64,000 nucleotides of DNA, from positions 1 through 64,000 of the forward strand of contig JAUIGL010000029.1 in the NCBI GenBank assembly GCA_030430165.1, given 5' to 3'. Both the position numbers and the translations under genes were made by a program. Origin of the DNA: a bacterium. GTDB lineage: Bacteria; Desulfobacterota; Binatia; HRBIN30; CADEER01. Position 1 is the stretch's first letter; every line of letters starts with the position of its first letter. Below are positions 51,939 through 60,557 of this stretch, piece after piece. The notes under the pieces were generated by a model. It ran no database searches, was not told where the DNA came from, and saw only the letters and a program-made list of their open reading frames with translations.

Positions 51939-52730
51939 CTACTCTCCGTTGAACACCGGCCGGCGCTTCTCGAGGAAGGCCATCATGCCCTCCACTTGAT
52001 CCTTGGTCTTGGAGCAGCGCAGCACCTCCTCGCGCTCGACGCGCAGGGCCTCGTCGAGCGGCGCGGCGCCTGCGCCGACGACGCAGCGCAGGGCGCTGGC
52101 CACGGCGATTGGCGGCATCGCCGCGAGCTCTTCGGCCAGCGCGCGGGCGGTCTGCTTCAGCTCGGACAGCGGGTGCATCGAGTGCGCCAGACCGATCCCA
52201 TACGCCTCGGCGCCGTCGATCTTGCGCGCGCGCAGAATCATGTCGAGTGCGTGGTCGCGGCCGACGCATCGAGTCAGCCGAGCGGTGCCGCCCCAGGCCG
52301 GAATCGTGCCGAGATCGAGCTCGGGCAGGCCGATCTTTGCGCCGGAGTCAGCGACGAGACGGAAGTGGCAGGCCAGGGGTAGCTCGAGGCCGCCGCCGAG
52401 GCAGTAGCCGAACAGCGTCGCGATCGACGGCTTGCCCATGTTCTCGATCGCCGCCAGCACACGCAGTCGCTGGTCGAGCACCGCCTCGAAGCCTCCGCGC
52501 GCGCCGGCGCCGGAGCCGAGCTGCTTGAGGTCCATGCCCACCGAGAAGTTTTCCTCGCCGGCGGCCGTGAAGAGGAGGACGCGCACCTCGGGATCGGTCG
52601 CCGCGCGCTGCACCGCCGCCTCGACCGCGTCCATGTACTCGAAGCTCATTCGATTGATCGGAGGATCGTTGTTGGTCAGGGTCAGCACACCGCCCTGGCA
52701 TTCGACGAGCAAAGGCTCTCGATCCGTCAT
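51939..52730 (-). CDS. Enoyl-CoA hydratase/isomerase with both catalytic Glu
   Basis: 263 residues. VRVLLFTAAGEENFSVGMDL forms the first oxyanion-hole strand. GYCLGGGLELPLACHF carries the first catalytic Glu, and KIGLPELDLGTIPAWGGTARL carries the second. The C-terminal helix has RALAEELAAMPPIAVA. It therefore qualifies as a hydratase of the crotonase family, unlike its convergent neighbour. Role in fatty acid or aromatic acyl-CoA degradation. Confidence 0.9.
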   Translation of the reverse strand: MTDREPLLVECQGGVLTLTNNDPPINRMSFEYMDAVEAAVQRAATDPEVRVLLFTAAGEENFSVGMDLKQLGSGAGARGGFEAVLDQRLRVLAAIENMGKPSIATLFGYCLGGGLELPLACHFRLVADSGAKIGLPELDLGTIPAWGGTARLTRCVGRDHALDMILRARKIDGAEAYGIGLAHSMHPLSELKQTARALAEELAAMPPIAVASALRCVVGAGAAPLDEALRVEREEVLRCSKTKDQVEGMMAFLEKRRPVFNGE

Positions 52731-52793
52731 CGCCGTCTCCTTCTCGGGGTTGATCGGCAGAAACCTACTCGGTGGCTTTGCCCTGCGGCAAGC

Positions 52794-55286
52794 TCACATT
52801 CCGATCACGTGCGAGATCGCCGGAATCGGCTCGTCGCGCGCCGGGACTCGGATCCCGAGGTGGACCGTTCGCCGCTTCCCCGGTTGCTCGAAGCGCTCCT
52901 GTACGACGACGCACTTGCTGTTGACGACCACTTGCGGCGCCGACGCCGGCGGTTCGCCATCGAGGAGAAAACGCGCCCCAGCGGCCAGCATCCTTTGGCC
53001 GCACTTCTTCTGAGCACAACAAACGGCGATGTAGCCGAGCTGCAGATCGGGCATGCGGAAGGTCAGCCAGCCCGCCTGCTCCGCCGGCGCCGCGACCCAG
53101 CCGCCGCAACGGTTCGGATGCGGACACTCCTCGAGCTCCTCTTCGGCGCGCGGCACGAAACTCTGGTCCGGGGTCGCCTGCCATGGGGTCCAATCGCCGT
53201 CCCCAGCCTCCGCCAACCCGGCGTGCGGGTTTCCGGCCGCGTCCGCGGCGAGGCGCGCAAAGGACTGCTCGCCGAACGTCGGCACCTCGAGGTTGGTGCA
53301 GCGCGGCGGTTCGTCGACGGCGCACCACTCGGCCGGACAGGCCACGGGCTCGGGCAGGAAACCGCGTGGCGGGCGCCGCGGGCGGCGCGGCCAGCGCAGC
53401 TTCGGTTGCGGCTCGGCGGCGATGCGGTCGAGTGCAACCAACAACGCGTCGGACAGCTTGTAGGCAATCGCATCGGCCGTGGTCTGAAACAGCAGCGGCC
53501 CAGGATGCCAATTGCGGAACACGACCCCGAGCGACCGCCGGCGCTCGGAGTCGACTCCGGGCAAATCGCCGTAGCGCGTCGTCTCGTGCAGCCCGTCACC
53601 GACCTCCCGCCACTTCTTGCCGGGATAGCCCGCCGCGCGCAGCCCGCGCTGCATACAGAGCACGTCGGCACCGTAGCGACCGTAGGTATCGAGCAGAGCT
53701 ACGTCGCGCGCCGACAGCTGCGAGCAGTCCGAAATGTAAACGAGCTGCGGCACCGGACTGTGCTCCATCAAGAGCGACCAGCGGTAGAACATCTCGTGAT
53801 AGCGCGCCAAAGCCTTCGGCTTGTGACCCGATTCAAAATAGCTCCACGAATACTGGGTGAGGTCGACGTCGTCGCCGACCAGGGTGCGCAGGCACCACAC
53901 CTGATTCTCGAAGCTGTCGCCGCAGACGCCCCCCTGCCCCGAGTTGCGCACCGCGAAATCCACTCCGGCTGCCTTCCAGAGCGGCGCCATCAGGCGCTCG
54001 AGCTGCTTTTGGTAGGTGTCGTAGTGGCAGTTGTCGTAGCCGGCCGTCACCGAGCTGCCGATGGTGCCGATGACGAAGCGATCGCGCCAGACCAACGCGC
54101 GCGCCAGCTTGTCGGCGAGAAAGCCGATCCCTTCGTCGTAGCGCGGGTCGCCCGGCTGCAGGTACCAGGTCTGGCGCAATACCTCGGTGCCGCCGTAGTA
54201 GTCCTCCAGCAAAGAGCGCATCTCGCGGGTCGCCGCCCGCACCGCCGCCCAATGGGCGAGCTCGCCGCCCTGCTCGACGGCGGCCAGGCCGAGCTTGGCC
54301 CGAACCTCCGACACCTGCATCAGCTCGCGCCAAAACGCCTGCGCGTAGCGAGTCCCGCTGTCGCGGGTCAGGTGCGATCCATCGCTGGTCGCCAGATCCT
54401 CTACCGACGGCAGCACCGCCGCGACGCCGAGCTCTTCGGCGAGATACGGCAAATGGCCCGATTGCGTCGCCGAGTGGGGAACCATGCTCAGCACCAAACG
54501 CCCCCCGCGCGACTCGACCTCGTCACGCAACTCGCGCGCCAGCGGCAGTTGCCGGCGATAGTCGGCTCGCTCCCGCGCCCAGCGCACCGGCCGCGCCGTG
54601 GCCGGCTCGACCGCGGCGCGCCACCAGCCGGTCTCCTCCGAACGGTAGATGACCCAGTCGGGCGGTTTCGCGTTGCCGAGCAGATCGAGCTTCGGCAGCC
54701 AGGTGTGCAGCAACCGGCGCAGCCACCAACTCGCCTGCGCCTCGATCCACGCGCGGCGCGCCTGCCAGCCGGTCATGGCGACGACCGCCGCCGATCGCTC
54801 CGACAGACGGTCGGCGTAGTAGTTGGGTCCGCCCACCGCGACGACGACCGGCGGGCGCAAATCGTGTCTGCGGATCAAGTCGATGGCGAGCCTGGCGCGC
54901 GAGGAGTGGCCGAGCGCCAGCGAGAATACGCGCAGGCCGGAATCGCGCGCCGCCGCGACGATCGCCTCCTCGCGCAGGCCGAGCGGCATGCGCGAGTTGC
55001 CGACGAAGAGAATGTCGGCGGCGCGCGCGTTGGCGATCGAATCCCCGATGTCGTGGTACAGCGCCAGATGGCTGAGCTCGTCGCCGCCGGCATAGACGAA
55101 GAAGGCGTCGTCGCCCGGCACGTCGAACGATGCGACCCAGCCGGGCCCGGGCAGCAACGCGGCGAGAACGACCGCAGCCACCAGGAAGCCGGCGAGAGTC
55201 AGCAGCGCACCGATCGCCAGGCGGCGCCGCGTGCGGCCCTCGCTCGCCGCGGGCTGACGAGCACTGCTACCCGGAGCTTCATTCAT
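52794..55286 (-). CDS. Membrane-anchored two-domain SGNH-like protein
   Basis: 830 residues from MNEAPGSSARQPAAS; the frame is open farther upstream only over the MBOAT gene. A membrane helix (about 23-45) is followed by a first AlgX/DltD-like domain (about 90-380; LFVGNSRMPLG, block-I-like). A second SGNH domain (about 395-610) has TIGSSVTAGYDNCH (block I), RNSGQGGVCG (block II) and FRNWHPGPLLFQT (His of block V). A C-terminal Cys-rich domain (about 640-830) follows. The partner MBOAT gene lies 41 bases upstream, so the pair probably O-acetylates an exported glycan. The double SGNH plus Cys-rich tail is unusual. Confidence 0.75.
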   Translation of the reverse strand: MNEAPGSSARQPAASEGRTRRRLAIGALLTLAGFLVAAVVLAALLPGPGWVASFDVPGDDAFFVYAGGDELSHLALYHDIGDSIANARAADILFVGNSRMPLGLREEAIVAAARDSGLRVFSLALGHSSRARLAIDLIRRHDLRPPVVVAVGGPNYYADRLSERSAAVVAMTGWQARRAWIEAQASWWLRRLLHTWLPKLDLLGNAKPPDWVIYRSEETGWWRAAVEPATARPVRWARERADYRRQLPLARELRDEVESRGGRLVLSMVPHSATQSGHLPYLAEELGVAAVLPSVEDLATSDGSHLTRDSGTRYAQAFWRELMQVSEVRAKLGLAAVEQGGELAHWAAVRAATREMRSLLEDYYGGTEVLRQTWYLQPGDPRYDEGIGFLADKLARALVWRDRFVIGTIGSSVTAGYDNCHYDTYQKQLERLMAPLWKAAGVDFAVRNSGQGGVCGDSFENQVWCLRTLVGDDVDLTQYSWSYFESGHKPKALARYHEMFYRWSLLMEHSPVPQLVYISDCSQLSARDVALLDTYGRYGADVLCMQRGLRAAGYPGKKWREVGDGLHETTRYGDLPGVDSERRRSLGVVFRNWHPGPLLFQTTADAIAYKLSDALLVALDRIAAEPQPKLRWPRRPRRPPRGFLPEPVACPAEWCAVDEPPRCTNLEVPTFGEQSFARLAADAAGNPHAGLAEAGDGDWTPWQATPDQSFVPRAEEELEECPHPNRCGGWVAAPAEQAGWLTFRMPDLQLGYIAVCCAQKKCGQRMLAAGARFLLDGEPPASAPQVVVNSKCVVVQERFEQPGKRRTVHLGIRVPARDEPIPAISHVIGM

Positions 55287-55327
55287 TCGCGTCGATCCAT
55301 CGTCGCCCCGAGCTCGGCTGCCTCGGC

Positions 55328-56740
55328 TCAGAACTGAAAATAGATGAACTGTCGCGAGGTGGTGTACAGTGTCAAGATTGCCGCCGACATCGCCCCGGCG
55401 TAGAGCGCGCGCTCGTAGGGATGCAGGCGCGCGCCACTGCGCTCGCCGATCCAGCTCCGCAAGTGTAGAGCAACGACCGGGAGCACCAGCCACCAGCCGG
55501 CGACGACATCGCCGGGCACGGCGGCGGCTCCGCCGTTCGCGCCGCACGCTGCGCCGGTCGCGCAGGTCAGGATCCCCCTGGCCTCGGAGATATCGGCGGC
55601 GCGGAACAACGCCATGCTGAGAATCCAGCTCAGCTGAACCACGAGGTACCAGAGGGCAGCCGCAGCCCGCCCGCGCGGGCCGCGCGCCAGGCCGAGCATT
55701 CGCTCGCCGGCGACGGCCACGCCGTGCAGGGCTCCCCACAGGACGAACGTCCAATTGGCCCCATGCCACAACCCGGCGGCCAGCATCACCAACAGCAAAT
55801 TGAGCGCGGTGCGCGCGCCGCCGCGGCGGTTGCCGCCGAGCGGGACGTAGACGTAGTCGCGGAACCATGTCGACAGCGAGATGTGCCAGCGCCGCCAGAA
55901 GTCGCTGAACGTCGTCGCCAGGTAGGGCGCGTCGAAGTTGATCGGCAGACGAAACCCCAAATGGTAGGCGACCCCGCGGGCGATGTCGGTGTAGCCGGCG
56001 AAGTCACAGAAGAGCTGGCAGGCAAAGAACACCAGTAGGGAGAAAGCGACCCAGCCGTCGCCAGCCCCGGCAGCCGCCTCGGCCCAATGTGAATCGACCA
56101 CGCGGCCGAGATTGTCGGCCACCACCATCTTGAGGAACAGACCGCGCACGATCAGGTACGCGCCCTCGCCGAGCACGCGCAGGCGAAGCGGCCGATAGCG
56201 GCCGAGCTGATAGAGAAAGTCACCGGCGCGAACGATCGGCCCCGCAACCAACTGGGGGAAGAAGGCAACGTAGCAGGCAAAGCGCGCGAAGCTGGGTTCG
56301 GCGCGAACGACACCGCGGTAGACGTCGATGGTGTAGCTCATCGACTGGAAGGTGTAGAACGAGATCCCGACCGGCAGGATGACTCGCCACGCCGATCCCG
56401 CGGATTCACCGAGAACGGCTGCCAGGTTGGCGGCGAGGAAGCCGCCGTACTTGAAGTAGCCGAGCAGGCCCAGGTTGACCGCGAGAGAAGCCGCCAACCA
56501 GGCGCGACGACGCCCCGCCGAAGCCGCCGGTGCGGCGGCGATCGCCCGCGCGGCGACGTAGTCGACGCCAGTGCTGAGTAGGAGCAGCGCCAGGTACGCC
56601 GGCACGTGCCAACCGTAGAAGACCCAGCTCAGCAGCAGCAGGCCAACGACATAGAGGCGACGATCGCGGGCAGCCGACAGCGCCCGCAAAGCCAGCGCCA
56701 CCAAGTACAAGACGACGAACGAAACAGAGATGAAATCCAT
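55328..56740 (-). CDS. MBOAT-family O-acyltransferase (AlgI-like)
   Basis: 470 residues with about 11 membrane segments. AlgI/DltB-type motifs: LLSWVFYGWHVPAYL, LPVGISFYTFQSMSYTID, FFPQLVAGPIVRA, FSDFWRRWHISLSTWFRDYVY shown as WRRWHISLSTW, and the active-site His in GLWHGANWTFVLWG. These proteins move acyl groups across the membrane for alginate, teichoic acid or other glycan O-acylation. Operon with the SGNH-like gene supports a periplasmic acyl-transfer system. Glycan unknown. Confidence 0.93.
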   Translation of the reverse strand: MDFISVSFVVLYLVALALRALSAARDRRLYVVGLLLLSWVFYGWHVPAYLALLLLSTGVDYVAARAIAAAPAASAGRRRAWLAASLAVNLGLLGYFKYGGFLAANLAAVLGESAGSAWRVILPVGISFYTFQSMSYTIDVYRGVVRAEPSFARFACYVAFFPQLVAGPIVRAGDFLYQLGRYRPLRLRVLGEGAYLIVRGLFLKMVVADNLGRVVDSHWAEAAAGAGDGWVAFSLLVFFACQLFCDFAGYTDIARGVAYHLGFRLPINFDAPYLATTFSDFWRRWHISLSTWFRDYVYVPLGGNRRGGARTALNLLLVMLAAGLWHGANWTFVLWGALHGVAVAGERMLGLARGPRGRAAAALWYLVVQLSWILSMALFRAADISEARGILTCATGAACGANGGAAAVPGDVVAGWWLVLPVVALHLRSWIGERSGARLHPYERALYAGAMSAAILTLYTTSRQFIYFQF

Positions 56741-56930
56741 TGCTCAGCCGCGCCACGCGCCGGCGCTCATTGCCCATCGCAGAGCAAGCGCCCCATTCCA
56801 AGGCATTGACAACGCCCGGGCGGCTTGTTGCGGTCGAGCGCGCCAGGGCACCGGTTGCGCACCGCCGCATCCGTAGACTTCCATTCGACCGGCCAAGTCA
56901 TTGCAGCAGCGAGCGACTGATACACCGTCC

Positions 56931-59042
56931 GTGATCGGCGGGATCCTGCGACACGCGCTCGGCGCGGCGTCCGGGCTCGACTACGCGGCGATTACCGAGG
57001 CCGAGTGGAACACGGCGCTCGAGACCGGGTTCGCCAGCAAGGGCCTATTCTCCCTGGTCTGCGAGACCCTGGTCGCGCTCCGAGCCGAGGTGCCGTCAGC
57101 CTGGCAGCGCCGGGTTCGGGTCCAGGCCGAGCTCGCCCCCCACCGGCGGCGCGTCGTGCGCGAGCTGCTGGACGACGCCGCCGCGATGCTCGCCGCCAAC
57201 GAGCTTCCCGTGGTGCTGCTCGACGGCCACGGGCTGGCGAGGCTGGCCCTCGGCGAGCCCGGCTGGCCGATACCGGAGGAGATCGATCTGTTGGTCGACC
57301 CGGAGGACATCGAACCGGTCGGCGAGGCGCTGCGCACCTTCGGCTTCGCCAGAGTCGGCGAGATGGTCCGCGGCGACCACCTCGTGCTGGCTCACCCCGC
57401 GCACGGTTGGGTCACCTTCAGGATCGGCAGCACGACCCGCTTCACCGAGCCCAACCGGCTCCGCGTACAGCGGATCCGCCGTCTGGCGATCCGCCCGCGC
57501 GGGCTTCCCGGCTGCCTGCGAATCGCCTCGCCCGAGCACGAGCTGATCGAGCAATGCCTGGGAGTGGCGATCGAACCCGCACCGGGCGCGACGCGAGAGC
57601 CAGAGTGGCGGGCGCTGTATCGAGCAAGCTGGTGTGCCAGCCACCTGGAAATCGACCGCGACGATCTCCTCGTCGAGGCACGCGGCAGCGATGCCAGCGT
57701 CGAGGTTGCCGCAGCGCTGCAGCTCTGCCGCGAGGCACTCGGCTTCGACCTGCCCCACTCGATCGCCGACGCGCTCGGTCTCGACGGTGCGAACACGGCA
57801 CCGGAGGGCGCCGGGCCCGGCATCGCTTCGCCGAACCCGGCGCCCGGGGAGCGCTACGTCGATCCCGACGCGCTGCTACACCCGCAGGCGGCGTCCGGAA
57901 TCGCCATCCGCACCATCGACTCGGATCGCGCGCGGGTGACCACGGACTCGCGAGCCGTGGAGTTGAACGCGACCTCGGCAAGCATCTTGAGATTGTGCGA
58001 CGGCCGGCACTCGACGCAGTCGATCGCCGCGGCAACCGCCTGCGGCTTGGACCAAGCGCCCGGCGACACCAGCGATCGGGTCCGGCAAACCATCGACCTG
58101 CTGACCCGGCAGGGGATTCTTCGCCGAGCCGGCTCACCGTTGCGTGAGAACCGGAAACCGACACCGATCGTCGTCATCGACGGGCGCTGGACGGGCAAAC
58201 CCGGCAACATCTACTGCGAGTCGCGCTACGTCACCTGGGATCGAATCCGTCAGGCACCCGAGTCGAGCCCGGCTCCCGACGTCCTGTTCTTCACTCAGTT
58301 CGACCTCCAGGAGAGCGACCGTTTCGCAGCTCGCCGCAAGGTCGCCTGGATGCGCGAGCCGCGTCCGATCGCCTGGTGGACTTACGACGAGATCGAGCAG
58401 CGCATCGACCACTTCGACGCCGTGCTCACCTACGACCGCGCGCTGATCGAGGCATACCCCGACAAGTGCGTGTACTGCCCATCCGGCGGCTGCCACATCC
58501 ACCCCACCGACTTCCGCATACACGAGAAGCACAAGCTGGTCTCGTTCATCGCTTCGAGCAAGCGCTGGCGCGCCCCCGGGCATCTCGCCCGGCACGAGTT
58601 CTGGGAGCTGGTGCAACCGGGCCGGCCCGCGCTCACCGCGCAGATGCTGAACCGGCAACAGGTCGACCTGTACGGGCCCCTGGTCGGCAACCGAGTCGCC
58701 GACAAGCTCGACTCGCTCGCAGACTACCGATTCCAGATCGCGATCGAGAACATCATCTCCGACACCTACTTCACCGAAAAGCTGATCGACTGCTTTCTCA
58801 CCGGCACCATTCCGATCTATCGCGGAAGCCGGCGCGTCGCCGACTTCTTCGACGCCGAGGGCATCCTCTTCTACGCGTCGAGCGAGGAGCTGTTCTCGAT
58901 CCTCGGCGATCTCACGCCGGAAGACTACGAGCGACGCCTACCGAGCGTCCACCGAAACTTCGAGCTGGCCCAGCGCTACACCCACGCGGTCGACTGGGCC
59001 TATCAGCACACCCGCCTACTGCGCCCGGACGACACTGCCTGA
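56931..59042 (+). CDS. Fusion: nucleotidyltransferase-like + PqqD + GT10 fucosyltransferase-like
   Basis: About 703 residues from GTG 56931 (a TTG at 56901 is possible; neither has a clear Shine-Dalgarno). Domain 1 (about 45-230) resembles the NTP_transf_5 nucleotidyltransferase family of RiPP loci: PVVLLDGHGLARLAL, EEIDLLVDPEDIE and AHPAHGWVTF, with the usual KG and first Asp altered. Domain 2 (about 320-400) is PqqD-like: VELNATSASILRLCDG, STQSIAAA and TIDLLTRQGIL. Domain 3 (about 415-690) is GT10-like with the signature IAIENIISDTYFTEKLIDCF and GTIPIYRGS. A PqqD recognition module between an NTase and a fucosyltransferase is an uncommon fusion. It suggests peptide-guided glycosylation. Confidence 0.78.
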   Translation: MIGGILRHALGAASGLDYAAITEAEWNTALETGFASKGLFSLVCETLVALRAEVPSAWQRRVRVQAELAPHRRRVVRELLDDAAAMLAANELPVVLLDGHGLARLALGEPGWPIPEEIDLLVDPEDIEPVGEALRTFGFARVGEMVRGDHLVLAHPAHGWVTFRIGSTTRFTEPNRLRVQRIRRLAIRPRGLPGCLRIASPEHELIEQCLGVAIEPAPGATREPEWRALYRASWCASHLEIDRDDLLVEARGSDASVEVAAALQLCREALGFDLPHSIADALGLDGANTAPEGAGPGIASPNPAPGERYVDPDALLHPQAASGIAIRTIDSDRARVTTDSRAVELNATSASILRLCDGRHSTQSIAAATACGLDQAPGDTSDRVRQTIDLLTRQGILRRAGSPLRENRKPTPIVVIDGRWTGKPGNIYCESRYVTWDRIRQAPESSPAPDVLFFTQFDLQESDRFAARRKVAWMREPRPIAWWTYDEIEQRIDHFDAVLTYDRALIEAYPDKCVYCPSGGCHIHPTDFRIHEKHKLVSFIASSKRWRAPGHLARHEFWELVQPGRPALTAQMLNRQQVDLYGPLVGNRVADKLDSLADYRFQIAIENIISDTYFTEKLIDCFLTGTIPIYRGSRRVADFFDAEGILFYASSEELFSILGDLTPEDYERRLPSVHRNFELAQRYTHAVDWAYQHTRLLRPDDTA

Positions 59043-59057
59043 GCAGTCGCTCGGGCG

Positions 59058-59254
59058 TCAGCCGAGGTAGCCGTCGTAGCGCGGCAGCTCCTCCGCCTTC
59101 GGCTTTCGCACGAGCTCGTTCGCGACCTGGCGGTGCCTGGCGTCGCGCCAGCGACCGAATCCGAAGTCGCGCACGGGCACCGCCTTCCCGCAGCCGGCGA
59201 CGTCGAACCAGGGAACCGTCGGCACCTCGACTACCCGATCAAGCGGCAGGCATC
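59058..59254 (-). other. Out-of-frame C-terminal tail of the GT23-like gene
   Basis: Immediately beyond the stop at 59231-59233, another minus-strand frame continues with well-formed coding sequence (VVEVPTVPWFDVAGCGKAVP, DFGFGRWRDARHRQVA, ELPRYDGYLG) to a stop at 59058. The join near 59233-59260 would need a one-base shift. It is most simply read as the original C-terminus of the upstream glycosyltransferase. A real frameshift mutation and a sequencing error are both possible. Confidence 0.5.
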
Positions 59255-60181
59255 GGTCGAGTCGTGCAGGTACCAAACGGTCCTGCCGACGTTGGACAGC
59301 CGCGTCGACGCAAAGCATTTCGCTTGCGAGGCTATGACCGTCTCGGCGAGTAGCCGAGTGGTCTCTTCCCATACGTAGCGGCGATAGTCGTCGGCCGAGT
59401 CCAACTTGCGGTCGCCGCCGGCAAAGCTCTCGTTGGCGCGCAGCTTCCACACGTCGAAACCGGTGTGCTCCGGACGGCACAACGTCAGAATCGGATTGGC
59501 CGCCCGGCGCGAGGAGAGATACGCGGCGACCTCCTCGACCGCGGAGTAGTCGTCGCTCATGACGAAGACCGCGGCTCTGCGGATCTCACCGAGGGCGTCG
59601 AAGTACTGCTCGACCGGATAGAAGACGTCCTCGTCGCCGACCTTGTCGCCGCGGCGAATGTGCACCGCGACATACTCCGCCGGCAGGCCGAGCTGCAGAC
59701 GCAGCCGATCGACCTCTCGCCGCGCCGCACCGGCCAGGCGGAAGATCATCCGCATGCAGTGACGGATCAGATGCTGCTGTCCACGGATCTCGTAGACCCC
59801 GAAACGGATCGCCCCCGCGTTGAAGCCGCGCATCTCCATGAAGCGAGGCCGCTCCGGCCGCGGGTCGAAGCGGAAGCGCTCGACCAGGGACTCGGGACGC
59901 ACCGCCGCGGCATCCCCGCAGAACGGCTGGAAGTAGTCGCCCCACCCCTCGACCGCCCTATAAGCGAAATCGTCCGACTCCAGAACCAGCTGGAGATCAT
60001 GTACCCACGCATAGATCATCGCTCGCGCGACGGTGGAGATCTCGGCAAAAAAACCTCGGTTGCCGAGCACGTAGGACATGCAGCGGTCGTGCGACTCGTT
60101 GACCGCTCGGTAGTAGCGCAGCAGCGAACCGTCGTTGTAGCCGCGTGTTCGCGGCTCCGCTGGTTCGCTCGAGTCGGCCAT
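59231..60181 (-). CDS. GT23-like fucosyltransferase, probably C-terminally frameshifted
   Basis: 316 residues from MADSSEPAEPRTRG; upstream in-frame codons lie in an intergenic repeat. The signature AVHIRRGDKVGDEDVFYPVEQYF resembles the alpha-1,6-fucosyltransferase (GT23/NodZ/FUT8) donor-site motif, given here as block VAVHIRRGDKV. Further blocks are VFVMSDDYSAVEEV and the DVWKLRANE segment. The protein stops shortly after GRTVWYLHDSTDA, whereas coding sequence goes on in another frame to 59058. Probably transfers fucose or a related deoxysugar from GDP-sugar. Divergent from the Thr/Pro-rich surface protein gene. Confidence 0.72.
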   Translation of the reverse strand: MADSSEPAEPRTRGYNDGSLLRYYRAVNESHDRCMSYVLGNRGFFAEISTVARAMIYAWVHDLQLVLESDDFAYRAVEGWGDYFQPFCGDAAAVRPESLVERFRFDPRPERPRFMEMRGFNAGAIRFGVYEIRGQQHLIRHCMRMIFRLAGAARREVDRLRLQLGLPAEYVAVHIRRGDKVGDEDVFYPVEQYFDALGEIRRAAVFVMSDDYSAVEEVAAYLSSRRAANPILTLCRPEHTGFDVWKLRANESFAGGDRKLDSADDYRRYVWEETTRLLAETVIASQAKCFASTRLSNVGRTVWYLHDSTDACRLIG

Positions 60182-60296
60182 TGCAGTTCCGTCTAGCTCA
60201 TGTCCGCCGCAGCGGCCAGCCTCGACGCAAGCCCGCGCCGCACCGCGCCCCGGCAGCAACCCGGCGCGGAACCTCAACCGTAAAGAAAAAAAGAAA

Positions 60297-60440
60297 ACAC
60301 GGATGAACACGGATGATCACTGTGGCGCTATGAGTGGAGCCGGATGGGCATCCGTCAAGACAAAGTCATTCGAAATGAGGTTGGGGTGGTTCCGGAAATG
60401 CCTCCTCTTGGCTCTTGTCTTGTCCGTGTCGATCCGTGTT
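60297..60440. repeat. Inverted pair of CACGGAT-ACACGGAT repeats
   Basis: The left copy ACACGGATGAACACGGATG (60297-60315) is mirrored by TCCGTGTCGATCCGTGTT (60423-60440), enclosing about 105 bp. This is the same word family as at 10139 and 10678. The 376-base divergent gap 60182-60557 otherwise holds only an A-rich run near 60281-60297; no promoter could be fixed. Confidence 0.5.
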
Positions 60441-60557
60441 CCACACCACTACCGCCGAAGTTTCCCCATTGACTAGACCTCCCACGTCAGCGAAACTCCG
60501 AGCGTCGAGCCCCAGCTGAAAAGCGCAGTGGGGGTAGCAGCGGACACGACACAGGCT

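Noticed and set aside
52809..55337. 842-codon open frame on the plus strand
   Set aside because: It lies antisense to the SGNH-like gene, its translation is rich in Arg/Gly/Ala/Val without domain motifs, and high G+C naturally leaves long antisense frames open.
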